A stretch of 64,000 bases of DNA from Aulostomus chinensis. Taxonomy: Eukaryota; Chordata; Actinopteri; Syngnathiformes; Aulostomidae. The notes beneath the pieces are model-generated. The model made no database searches. It worked only from the letters and a program-made list of their open reading frames with translations, and was not told the origin of the DNA. The position numbers and the translations under genes were made by a program. Positions 32,462 to 45,010 of the stretch are shown piece by piece. Location of the stretch: assembly GCA_037954235.1 (NCBI GenBank), contig JBBMOA010000012.1, positions 14,005,144 through 14,069,143 on the forward strand, given 5' to 3'. The number at the start of each line of letters is the position of its first letter. The first letter of the stretch is position 1.

Positions 32462-34750
32462 AATCAATATTGGTTAGAGTGAATGCAGGAATCGTTGTGC
32501 GCACCCCCCCCTCCCCCGACAGCTGCAGACGTACGTACTGCCGTGCGACTACGTGCCATAGCCGTCCATTAACACATCAAACTACAGCAGCTGTGATATG
32601 CATCAGCCTGCAGGAAGTTTTTGTTATTTCGTCTCCACTAAATTGACAGGTATTATACAATATGTTGCTATTCTGCATGATGAGGCTTAAAGTCAAAAAG
32701 GGCTCTTATTGTCATCCATCTTTAATCAGGGTTAGATTCAGACCAGGCTCTTTGGCTGCAGCAGGAACCGGCTGGCTATTTATCAGCAAGTATCAGTTGG
32801 ATGTTTGGCTCTGGTCACCGCTCTGTTTTGGTGATTGTTGTTGCGCTGTGCAAACACTCGGCTCACACTAAAAACCTGTCTGTGTAAAAGAAAATAAACT
32901 TTGATGTAATTTCTTTCCCCAATTATGTTCCTTCCTTATTATACGGGTGTAATGGAGCGTTAACTGTGAGGCATTATTTCGAACTGCTAAATAAAGAGTG
33001 TGATATACCTGATCTCAGTCTGTCGTCAGCGGGGGCAGCGGCTGAATGCAGGGGAACTTCTTATGATCCGTCAACACTTGAGCGTATAGAGCAGGAATGG
33101 TATAGTTTTTCTTCGAGAGAAGCCGCTCTCATAGCCACTGAGGTCATAGGCTGATGTCATTCATGCTGGTTTATAGCGGCCGCAGAGTAGACTACTGGAA
33201 ATTGTTTCTGCTGTGACAAGAAAATTAATGCGCTCCACTCCCATATGATAGCGATCATCTGGAGGTGTTTTTTTGGTTTCGGTTGCATAATAGTCTGCTC
33301 CATGTAGACTGCTGATGGGGGAGGAGTTTTGGGTCACAGAGGACAGTAGAATCCACGAAGAATATAGATGAAAGCCATCAAGGCTTCTCCTGCTATTCTT
33401 CATTTTAGAAAAAAACAATACTGCACTATTCTCAAGGGTGCTCAGGCTGTGACATCACCGCGTTTAAAATGTCTGAAATGATCAACGTCAAAATCAGGCT
33501 GCTTTTCATCATATTGATCTGAACGTCGGTACTGTTGTCTTTGAAAACCATTTCAAGTAGCCCCCACTGCTCTGGCAGGAGAGCCAGTGTGGATGATGCT
33601 GAGCTTGAGACAGTTTGCAGATGTATAAACCAGAGAGACGGAGAGAGGAGCTGCTGTGAAATGTAGAAATATTAGGAAAAAAAAATCAATTTTCTCAATT
33701 AAAAATCAAGCAAAAGCATCACCATCTAAAACCTACTTTACACGTCGTTCACTTGTAGGGTTCTCTGACAAATACTGTGTATTTTGTCGTGAAAAAAGCA
33801 CATGTGAGACATGACCCCGCACGAGCGATCCAGGTTGCAGGAGTTGTGACCGCCAGCAAAACAAGAAAAATGGAAAGATTCATTGGGAAGTTGTCGTGTT
33901 TCAAAACTCGTCCCATTGGTTTCCCCTCAAGGTCTTTGGAGTTTATTGGTTCTCAGTGGTAGAACTTGTTTGCTGATGGTAGTGGAGACTTCACCCTTTT
34001 GATATAAAGGGAGTCAAGATGTTATTTAAATGTTAAAAATGGTTCCACATGGGAATCCAACAGTGGTTCCTGTGGCATCAGGAGGAGATACAAGAGGGCA
34101 TTGCAGTTGAAAGCTGACGCTAGAGGAGAACCTACAGATGAGCAAGGGGCGCTGATCGCTCCTGCATGAGACAAGTTCAGAACCAGAATGGGTTGGATGT
34201 GTTAGAGTGCTGAGATGTGGACGTACTGGCTGCCTGAAGGCCCGACACCAAACTTGGGAAGGTTAGTTGTATTAAATGTGGATCCCACTCGGGGTTTGGT
34301 CAAAATTTAGATCTCCACTTTATCCTGGCCAGTTTTACCAGTCGCTCGGGGGTGGATTTGGACAACTGATTGTAGTGAACAATCAAACAAATTTGGCAGA
34401 TTGTTATATATTCGTGTGATTACTGCGACGGAGGAGAGTAAAGGAGCGTGTCGCGTGTGGCAGGTTGAAGGACTCTTATGTAACATCAGACGAGCAGACG
34501 GGTCAGTGGAGTCAATCACATCCCGCTCTTCTCTCCTCCTCTTGGGACATTCTGCTCTCTTGGGCCTCAAAGCTGTAATAAAAGACATGAAGCCATCTGA
34601 GAAAGACCGTCCAAGGTCACATGAAAACATCGAGCTAGTCACTCAAGCAACACCAGGTGCTGCTGCTTTTGGCTTCAGATGTCTGCAGACGAACACTGTA
34701 GAGAAACATCCTGGAACAATAAGATTTTAGCTGATTATTTCAATGTGGTT

Positions 34751-34754
<4 letters not shown>
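32462..34754. other. Intergenic, no supported feature
   Basis: Only short open frames without splice support. No repeat was recognised. Confidence 0.45.

Positions 34755-34840
<86 letters not shown>
34755..34840. repeat. Compound (CT)n(CA)n microsatellite
   Basis: About 38 bp of CT followed by about 48 bp of CA. Confidence 0.94.
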
Positions 34841-34844
<4 letters not shown>

Positions 34845-37184
34845 TATGCCTGTAACCATGAAAAAAAAAAAGATAGGTGGACGTAGCTACCGTGGTTTAC
34901 CCGTTTTATCACCCATTGGACTCCCACTTGAAGCTGATGCAATGTTTATATTGGATTTTGTATTATTGCTGACAACCTCTCGTCTCATTTAGCCACTTAT
35001 TGGCACTGCTGTTTAAAGACAAATCAATATTCCAAGTGTGTTATATACTGATGTATTTCATCCCGAAGAGCAGTGGATGGCAATAGGCAGCCTCTACTTT
35101 TAAAATTGATGTATTTCTTCGCCTTATTTCTTTGCCTCTCTACAAAAATGCAATTTCAAGCTGAATTGAAAACTATTATTGTCAAAGTCTGGAATGCAAA
35201 GGCCACTTTGAGGGTTCCCTGCTTTGTCCAGTTGTGCTGTCTAATATTGTATTCCTTGCAAACAGCAACAGTCTCAGCAGTTGTAATGCAGTTACAACTA
35301 AACACTCTTAGAAGTAGCTTATCAATCAGTTTTAGAAAGTTAGCCATACTGTACATTACCAAATTTTGGCTGAAAAAAATAAAACATGTCAAAATGTCCT
35401 CAGTGGCATTTAAGTTACCCACTTGTCTAACTTCAGTGAAGTAAGTCTTGTCTTCATGTTGTCACCTTTGTTGCCTAGAAACCAGTGGACGATGTTTGAA
35501 TCGGTCTCAGCAGGACTCCCCTTCTTGCTGAGTGACGAGTAAATCTCTTGACCTACAGGACCGTTCTGCGCTGACGGGTGAACCATCGTGACCCTATGAC
35601 TCAACACTAAACTATAAATGAGCCATCAAGAGGAGAGGGAAGACACCTTCCAGAGGATCATACCCAACTTTTTTTCATCACAGCGCTCACTTGGATTCCG
35701 AGAGCAGAGATTTGTCTCTGTTTCAGCATCCTCCCTGCTGAATCTCAATCCCTCCACTTGATTTGACAGATTGATGATGTTGTACGGTGCAGTGCGAAGG
35801 AAACTGTGGCTTACCAACCAAAAACATTCTGGGCTCACCAGGACACAACTTAAATCATCTGCAATTTCATTACTCTGAAATCGGGTTCTCTCCATCCACT
35901 TAACTCTCTCCTCTTAGATCTTCATGTTTTCTTTTCCTTCTGTGTAATCCTGTTCTTTCCTTACTCTATTTATCACTTTTATTTTCTCCACTGGCGTGGA
36001 AATATTTAAGGATATTGCAGCCTGATTCACGGCTCTGTGTGTTTGAGGCTCATTGGCTGAGTGACATCTCTCAACATCTGTGACCAGACCTGTTGAGCTC
36101 TGCAATAGAGATTAGAGGACACGCCTGGCTCAGCCTCAACACTTCACTCAGACAGAACATTTTTATATCACCTCAAGACTTTTAGGTATGACTGATAACC
36201 TTAAACTTGGAGTTCAAGTCACTTGCATCGCAGCTGCTAAGGAAAGAGTAGAAGGAAACTATTTACGTATTTATCCTGTTCTTCTCACTTTGCTTGAATG
36301 TTTCTTGATTATGCAGAGTGATGATGTACACACAGAGATGGAGAAGAGGTTTATTGTCCTGTTTTCACTTTCAACTGTTGAAGTGAGAAAGTCTTTGTGA
36401 CCTTCCCAGGCAAGCCCTTCAAGGTTTGAGCCCCCACATCTTTGAACGCAAAAAAACCCCCAAAAAACACAAAGATAATTTTAAAGGATACAAAAAATAC
36501 ATGTATTTTTCTCATGCTTACCAGAACCTGTAGATAGTTTGTGGTTTTTTTTGTTCTTTTGGGGTTTTTTTGAGCACCAGAGACTTTCCCACATAATAGG
36601 AGCAGAAGTAAAGTACGGTAGCTGAATTGGATCAAACGAGCTGCATATCCCAAGTTTCAAAACTCAAAAATCTTCAGTGTATTAATTAAAAACTAAACTG
36701 CAAGTGGAATTATTGCCTCCCCGATCATGTCTCTGCCAAACAGTTCAGTTGCAGTTCCAGCACTTACAGCCATATATGTCCAGAGTGTCTAAATTATCTG
36801 AACAGACAGTTGCACTGTCAACACATTAAATCACAGCCTGATGCCGCCAAAGGACGCCGATTAGCTAGAACCACTTTTGGTGCAGACGCAAGTGTATGAC
36901 TTCAATCCCAGTGAGATGGATTTTTGTGTGCTCTTGCAAATTCAGCTGCCTCGCATGGTAAGTAAGGTCCACACTGAGTATCAGCGCACTGCTGCGCTCA
37001 GCTTTTCTGCATGGCTGATGCAGCGCTGACCCATATCTTCTGAAGGGAAGTCCCGTATTATGGATGACAATCTCATACAGTCCCTCTTCAATAAATCAGA
37101 AAAATTACTTTTAAAAGTCATAAGAACCATGAGGGTTTTTTTGTACAAACTGTGGCATTGAATAATGACCACGGTTGGGGCCTG
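34841..37184. other. Intergenic, no supported feature
   Basis: The open frames at 35073-35444 and 34401-34730 have no recognisable domain. The last 200 bp may be decayed upstream sequence of the adjoining LINE. Confidence 0.4.
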
Positions 37185-38130
37185 CATTAAGGACATAAAG
37201 ACCTGAATGATGTGCAATCTTCTGCTCCAAGACCCAGACAAAACTGTAGTTCTTGTGCTGGGCCCAAAACACCTTAGTAAGACTTTATCTAATGAGGTAA
37301 CATCACCTTGGCTTCATGCACAGCTGTAGGGGTCTGGGAGTTGACTTGGAGGATTGGTCAGGATTTGTCCTTTAACTTCCACAAAAGTCAAATCACTTAA
37401 AACAGGCACATCCTGTCTCAAAAAGATGTCAGCCCATGCATTTGTTGCTTTCAGGCTGGATTACTGCTGTTCTCCTCCTATCAAGTTGGCCCCGTTAGTC
37501 TTTAAAGAATCTCCAGCTGGTCCAAAATGCTGGAGCTCATATATGGACAAGAACTGGGAAAAGAGATCATATCTCTCCTGTATTACCCCCTCTGCACTGG
37601 CTCTCTGTCAAAACCAGAATATAATTCAAAATCCTCCTCATGTACAAAGCCTTCAATGGTCAGGAACCTTTCATATCTGACGGAGATCGTAGTTCCCTAC
37701 CATTCAGGATCCACTTATGGCTCCTATGTCTCCAAAAGTAGAATGGAGGCTTTCACCTTCCTTTTTGATCAAACCTCCAATCAGACCTGGCTCAGATTAG
37801 CCCCTAGTTATGCTGCTATAAACTCAGACAGGTGTGTGTGTGTGTGTGGGGGGGGACCCATCATGCACTGCACTTCTCTCTCCTCCTCTGCCCCTCCTCC
37901 TGATGCAAACAAGGCTCAGCCACTTAGCATCAGTATTAGTATTAGCTCTATTCGTTCTGTGTTGGATGTTTGACAGATCTACAAAACTCAGCACCGTTTT
38001 TCATCCAAATTAACATTTTATTCTTTTACTTGTGTCTTAAATCTTCCTGTCCTCTGTCCCTCTCTCCTTCTACTTCTCTACCTGCGTCTATCTTTTTCCT
38101 GGTCTCTGTCAACCTGTCTCTCAACCTTTG
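37185..38130 (+). mobile_element. Decayed L2-type LINE, reverse transcriptase C-terminal end and 3' UTR
   Basis: In-frame pieces interrupted by stops and frameshifts read DIKT, LLLQDPDKTVVLVLGPKHLS, AHAFVAFRLDYC, then LHWLPVKSRIIFKIL, LTEIVVPYHS and YGSYVSKSRMEAF. These are the ordered landmarks of the C-terminal part of L2/CR1-group LINE ORF2 (the x-RLDYC and LHWLPV-x-x-RI-x-FK motifs). The stop within DIKT* and several shifts show it is dead. The trailing sequence with cccctagttatgctgctata and a pyrimidine-rich stretch to about 38130 fits the 3' UTR of teleost L2-type elements. Confidence 0.8.
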
Positions 38131-41100
38131 ACCTACAAAATCGCATTATCCTCAGGTGAATATTTTGGCCAAAATAAGCAAAATTTCATCTCTTTTCTCC
38201 CCCTGAGATATTGGTCCTATGAGTAGAACGTTACTTTATGGAGACATTGCAAAAAAATATGCTTTATGCAATCCTGATGTCCTTCCCACAGGCAGGATTT
38301 ATGACAACACTGTAAGTCTGATGACTTTCACGAGCTTAATGAGGAGGCTTGACGTATCCACATCAACTGATCCTTTGGGTGACGTAGGAGACATCTTGTT
38401 CCCAGCAGTTAAAACATGCCTGTTAGTTTAGCTTACCACAAATACTGGAACCGGGGGGGGGGGGACATAAAGCTTGGTTGTGTCCAAAAGTAACAAAACC
38501 ACCATAACAAAGTGTACAAACTGCACACTGTGGTTTTATGAGGGTTACATGCTGGACACTTTCTTGGCTGTGTGCAGTCACTTCTTGGGCTTTAGAGACA
38601 AAAAAAAAAGTGGACTGAGTTAATTGGGGTTCTTAAGCGGTGCAGGCAGGTGGATTTTAAGAGTGCTATTGATGTTCTCATAATCATTTAGTTCTCATCT
38701 AATTATTATTCTCTGTCTCTAAAAAAACAGCTCTGAGTCATAGAACAGATACAGTAAAACTGCTGCTTTTCCATAAAAGCTACAATGTATTTAATGAGAT
38801 ACTGGATGGCCATTAGGGCTGAATGTGGTTGGATTTACATGTGTTATAAACTCAGTCATATTGAAGTTTTGGGTGCAGCAGAGCTGGTATGAAGCAGCCA
38901 TTGTTGTGTTGGGCTTTTAATAGAGCAGAGGGTCCTCTGTTCTTCTCAGGAAGAGATGAGTCCCTTTGCCAAATGCTGATCTTAGCAATGCTGATAGTTT
39001 TTGGTTTGCAGCCAATAGTAAGAGTTAATTCTGACAGTCATATGGAAACCAGATGCTCTTTTGCCCAAACAAAACGTCAAAGCCTTTAACCAGTGTAATC
39101 AAGAGATTGTGGCTTACACACCGACCTGTCAACTAATGATACAACACAGTCTTGCACGCTGTATCATGCACAGTGTAACCTAACGCCTCTGTGTTTGCAT
39201 GTAACATATAGTTTTTCATGTCTTTCACACACTAATTGTTGTTTTTTCTATTGTATGTTGACACACTGTGAGGTTTGTGTGCACCACAGCAAAGCGAAAG
39301 CTGCCCACACACATCCACCTACAGGGAATTTAATACCACTTTGACCAAGTGTGTGCGTGTGCGTGTCCGTATGTTTGCATGTGTCTGGGTACTGTGTGCA
39401 CAGTCGGCCAGGTGGATTAAGGAATGTTATGGAAAATTAAAAAGGCCTGTGAGGGAGAGGAGCCAGTTGGGGTGACTGTGGCATTTGGAAGTGGGGGCAG
39501 TTTTTCCAGTCTGTCCACAGTTTGCCTGCTGGTCACCTGCTCACAATTAGACCTGGATGTCTTTAGTCCTTTGGCACCAGCAATCAATGTCCAGACAGGG
39601 CCTCTCACACACATGTGAAGGACAAGAAGCGAGGCAATAAAGAGGAACTCCAGTAAAGTCAGATGAAATCAGTTTTATGATCTTGCTATCAAACACAGAG
39701 CACAGGACTATCTGAGTGTGTCCTCATCACGGTGGCGAGCACCAATCTGGAGACGTTTCAAAATGAACCACAGCCCAATTTTGATACAAATGACTTCCCA
39801 TGGCTTTGTGTTATATTTTCAGGAAGAAAAATCTTCAGATCCCAGAACTTTTCAAAATCTACTGAGAACCGATCCTTCTTTCAGAGAATTTTCAAGGATG
39901 CACCTGGTGCTCCTCAGTTGTCCTAAATCACCCACGAGAGTGTAATGTGCACATAGTGGTAGAGCCCATGGTGCAAAATGAGCAAAACAAGGACAAAGCG
40001 ACAGCATGACACAAAATGGTCTGATTTTTCAGCAAGAAAATATGGCGCCACTGGATCCAAATAAATGCCCATTTAGAATTTTGCTCTGATTTTTTTTTTT
40101 TTTTCAGGAATGAGAACATCTGCGGTTCAGGTGAGACTGGCTGTTCCAGTTCCGGAGAACCGGCCCAGCAAAACATTACATTATTTTTGTAAAGTTCATG
40201 TTGCCTCTGTGCCACAGTACTGCACCCAAAGTTTCGACTATTTCGGGTCAAACTTTGAAAGTGAAGTCATTGAGAAAATAGCCGTACGGGACCAGAATGC
40301 AAGCAGGAGAGGTTCTGGTAGAAGGCCTGGACATGGAGGAAAAATCAAGAGTTCTCCAAATGGTAAAAAAACACATGAACAGTTTTGACCAATTGATTTT
40401 GGTAATAAAAACTATAAGTATATTCAAACAAAATTATTTGCATGGATTAGAAAATTTAGACAGTCAGACTATTTAGCTCTCATCACAGCATCAGTCCTCC
40501 AGTGTGCGGGGATAAAGGTCACAAGTACCCTCACCTCAGATAAAACAACTCAGAAGCTTATGTAACGTTTTTATCCACGACTGATTATTTTCACTGTAGT
40601 GCAGAAGTGAAGGAAGGACCTTTTCAGTGACACACACCTGCACACTCGCTAGACTTTTCCAGTGTGTGTTCCTGAAATGTGAGGAAGAGTTTAGCCTCTC
40701 GCCACAGAGACTCCTCCCACTGAGCACAGTGACACTTGGAGTCCTCTGCATCTGATGGACTCATTTTCTTGACAAGATTTATTTAATGAACTAAAATGTT
40801 TACTTGTCCTATATTCATTTGCTATTAACTTAAAATGTTACTAAAAACACGACGACATTGATTCTGTCCGGATTAAAATAAAACCAACCGAAGCTCAATA
40901 ATCAGTCTCTATGTATCCAAACCACAGTCAGAGAGCAGAAATGACAAGTTTGTGTTTTAGCTCAAGTGCGTTGTCTTCAGTCTGGTGGTTTGGATTGTTA
41001 GCTTGTCTTGTATTATACAAGCGACACACACGATTCACATCATCTGTCTGATTTTGACCACATATTCTGTGTCACAGAGCTTCGACGTGCAAAGCGACTG

Positions 41101-42780
41101 ATGCTTACTACCTTGATCTGTGGTCTCTGTTCACTCCACGAGTCTGGCTGGAAAACTTTGACTATGAACTATGATTTCACAAATGGACATTGACCCTTTG
41201 GACAAGTTATAATAGGCCAAGTTTTGTTTTTATTCGGAATTTGATTTTTGAAAACAAAAATATATATATAAAAAAAATTAAGAGTTTTATTTTCCATTTT
41301 TTTCTGTTTATGGCTGGACTGGAAAGATAGTTCCTGGGGGAGTAGACTACAGCCAGCTCCAGACCAGGGGAGAGCCTGGCATAGTGTGTGCAGCTGACAT
41401 TTAACATTTCTTAACAATTCTGATGTTTATCAAGGACGCACCACCTTCAAATCTGAACCTGCGCCGCGGTCCGACTCCCAAGAGAGCCATGGGTATATCG
41501 GTGGTGTGACAGGTGGACAAGCAGCGAACGCCAGCATCTCCAGGAGAGCTGATGTTCCCTAACCGACTGAAGGAGGCATGAGACCATCCCTCCAACACTG
41601 AACACGCAGCCCTGGCAGCCTTAAAATAAATTATATGGAGAGACATTTATCCAACTGTGAAGTCATCATAAAAAAAAAAAGAAAAATGGAAAATGGAAGT
41701 TTCAAGCCATTCATTTTTAAATTGATTTATTTGGATGGTGCGAATTGAAGAGAGAACTGCCAAGCGTTACACGGGCCGTACCTGAGGCGGACTGTTTCAA
41801 ATCCTATTTTCACTGGAAACTATTTTAATGGGAAACACAGGGATGGATAATAAAAAAAAAAAAACCCAAAAAAACCGTTGAGGGTTGAGAGTTAGAACTT
41901 CCCTCTTCCCTCAGGACCAATGAGATGTTGGCCTGTTTCTGTCAGGAATCTTTCAGCAGTTTTAAAAAGGAATCCTAGTTGCTTCCACCAGGAGCTCATT
42001 GGGGGTGGGAGTGGGGGGGGGGTAACATGCCAATCATAGTGCCCAGTTTAGTGATGAAGTGAATTATTATGTCATAATTTCTGCAGGTAACTTGCTGGAT
42101 AATGTGCCCATTTGTATCAAATTAAACACAATCAGGCATTAGCATGGTCATTATGGTCCTGGCCGTGGCTACTACCGTGGAGAATGTCTCCCACATGCCG
42201 CACGCGAGGTCATCTGCAGTTCACTGTCACCTGCTCTGGGAGCCTCTCAGGTATACGATCATTTCTCCGGTCCATGTGTGCTCAGGTTCGATTCGGTCTA
42301 TCCAAAACCACCTGAAACCTTCATTTCTCAAGCTTCCACGTTGGACAACAAAACCAGCGAGCGCTCTTTTCAAACCCTTCTGTCAGTACACTTTCATGTA
42401 TTGTACTCGCTTGCATGGTGCATGAATTTCCATTGGATAGATTTGTTTCAAATAGAACCCAGCTGTTGTGCACTCACCGGAAATAATGATCGGATACAGA
42501 TCTGCTAAGTCAACCTAATAAATATTCTCTTTACTGCTCCTATCTGACAACAGCGTGTTACTTACGGTGAAAAATAAACGCTGTACGTTAGTGCAAAAGC
42601 TAGACATGTGTATAACATCTGTATGGTGCAGCTTTTACTGTTGCAACCATAAATATCTGCTGTTGTTACCATTTTGAAAAAAGGTTGGTTATGTTTAGCC
42701 CAAATGGTGGGAGTGAGAACTGTCCAGGTATGAGCAAACTGACAGGCACTGGAGTTTCTGCTTGAATTAATTTAAAGCTC

Positions 42781-42786
<6 letters not shown>
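38131..42786. other. Intergenic, no supported gene
   Basis: Holds a G run at 38453-38464 and many short open frames. The 92-codon frame at 40110-40388 follows a long T run and AG and ends near a GTAAAA, but it shows no domain. I regard it as chance. Confidence 0.4.

Positions 42787-42854
<68 letters not shown>
42787..42854. repeat. (AT)n microsatellite
   Basis: About 68 bp of AT repeat. Confidence 0.95.
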
Positions 42855-42859
<5 letters not shown>

Positions 42860-44334
42860 AAACTGAAACCAGCAGCTTCCAGGAAAATCTATTAAAAAAA
42901 CATATGGTGTCAACATTTGCACTGTAAAAACAACAAATTACCGTATAAACTTGGGGTCTTTGGAGGCTTGTGTTGTTTATGTCATGAAAATATACTCCAA
43001 ATCTTTAATTTTCTACATTTAGCTACTTTGTCACATGGAAACCCACGAGAACCGTGAATCCGGCACTGCATCCTCACAGAGCCTCATCAGAGCGACGTGT
43101 CGATCGACCGCGTCAACGTTTTCATAGAATCAGAGTTGAGTGTGAAGGCATTTGGACGAGATTTTCTCCAGACGCGCCAAGAACTCCACATGCTGGAAAC
43201 AGTCTGAGTTACTAGTTTACTCAAAACGCTAAACGTCTGTCTCAGTTCTTTTGTTTGAACACCAAGTCTTCTCCATATTGGGTCTTTAATGATAATTCCC
43301 TGCAGAGCAGAAAATCCACTCTCTATTTGGGTCCATATGCAACGATGAAGGAGAAAGTGTTTTTGTTGTTGGTCATGATTGAAAACACATTAAACGCCAC
43401 AGACCACTGGCTCAAGATTCTGCCTGGAAGGATTCATAGTGTTTCACTTCAGACAATATGCAGCAGCGTCCATGCTGATTTGACTTATCACATCCAGACC
43501 TTTCTCTCCCAGTATCAAAGAAAAGAGTTTGAACAAATCCTAAAAGGTACTCTGTGGGGTTTATGACTTCTAGTATTGCTATGGGGGCAGCTTTGTTTTT
43601 AGGCCACACACACACACACACACACACAGAAACACACACAAATACGCACCCATACACATGCACACACACACATCCTGCCAATTATTTCTTACTATTCTAG
43701 TGGTCGACAGGTGGTTGTAATCCACCAAGATAACTGCAAACTAGTAAACACGGTTGTACACAATGCAAACAAACAATTTTCTGTGGAACAAAATGCGTTC
43801 GGCATTTTTGTTATACCTCAAGGATATACAGAATTTGCTCTGGTGAGTAAAATGGAATGTAAACATAAGATTTTGTTTGTTTACAAGAAAACTCAACAAT
43901 CCCTCTTTGAACCGTAACTCCAATTTCATAAAACATGGATCTCATCTTTGTATTTTTTGACTATAATTCTTACAGGCTGCTTTCACTTGTCATCAGTGCA
44001 GCATCAGTTTTCGCCTGTTTGCCACCTGTTGTTTTTTGTTGTTGTTGTTGTTGTTATTGTTCACAGTCAAACTGAAAAAAATACAGCAAATATGGTTGCA
44101 AAGGTCTGAAGCAAAAGGACTGGAGGTCAGGAGGGTGGAGACCATCTCACGACGAGCTCCCAGCGCTCTGGGACAGACAGCACACCTCCATACTCAGCCC
44201 TCATTTTGGTTTTGAGTGGACACTCATGAATTTATATACACCCATGAATCTATCTACCCATATATCCATCCATCCATATCATCAATCCAGCCATTTATAT
44301 ATATATAAAGCCATTTATATACATATAAATGGCT
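42855..44334. other. Intergenic, microsatellites only
   Basis: CA tract at 43604-43627 with imperfect continuation to about 43672, and (TTG)n at 44036-44056. The open frames at 43255-43566 and 43711-43917 have no recognisable domain. Confidence 0.45.
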
Positions 44335-44350
44335 GCACCCTACAAGGGAG

Positions 44351-44384
<34 letters not shown>

Positions 44385-44425
44385 ATATCTATATCTATAT
44401 CTATATCTATATATCTATATATCTA

Positions 44426-44495
<70 letters not shown>

Positions 44496-44508
44496 CCTTG
44501 CAGGGTGC
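44335..44508. repeat. (ATCT)n(AT)n microsatellite flanked by a 14-bp inverted repeat
   Basis: ATCT and AT repeats (44351-44492) are bracketed by gcaccctacaaggg (44335-44348) and cccttgcagggtgc (44495-44508), which are reverse complements with one mismatch. The right copy is the 3' end of the adjoining minus-strand retrotransposon. Confidence 0.85.
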
Positions 44509-45010
44509 TTCTGTGTCATCCTCCAGCTCAGGTCCTCTTCCAGGGGCCTGGGAGCTTGAGGGATCTAAGCAGTATCTTAGCTGTTCCTAGGACTGTGCTC
44601 TTCTGGACTGAGGTTTCAGGTGTTGGTCCTGAATCTGCTGGATCCACTGTCCCAGTTTGGGGGTCACCGCCCCGAGTGCTCCTACTACCACAGGGGCCAC
44701 GTCAGCCTACTTCTCAACCTTCTCCTGTTCATTCTTGCTGATGTTGGCATCATCTGGCATCACCACATCGTTCACCACTGCCCTCTTCTGCCCTTTGCCC
44801 ACCACTACCATGTCTGGTTGATTCGTAAGTCGCTGTTTGTTGGTCTGACAGCTGAAGTCCCACAGCACCTTAGCCCCGCTGTTCTCAACCACTTTTGGTG
44901 GTATGTCCTATTGAGATTTGCCATTTGGGGACTTCTAGTCTCTGCTGGGTACAGATGTTTCTGTATACTATACCCAATCTGATGAGAAATGGGATACTGG
45001 ATGAGGGCAG
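44495..45010 (-). mobile_element. Non-LTR retrotransposon remnant, 3' end
   Basis: Reading the minus strand, pieces in order are GIVYRNICTQQRLEVPKW (about 44985-44930), ENSGAKVLWDFSCQTNKQ, QPDMVVVGKGQKRAVVND, DANISKNEQEKVEK and VVVGALGAVTPKLGQW. This matches the conserved C-terminal tail of a widespread fish and invertebrate retrotransposon ORF (YRNIC ... KILWDF ... QPDIVVVDK ... VAIP-D ... VIGALG). Frames shift several times, so it is a dead copy. The family name is not certain. Confidence 0.75.

Noticed and set aside
40110..40388. 92-codon frame after a T-rich acceptor-like run
   Set aside because: The T run is an ordinary homopolymer, the donor-like GTAAAA is weak, and the peptide shows no domain.
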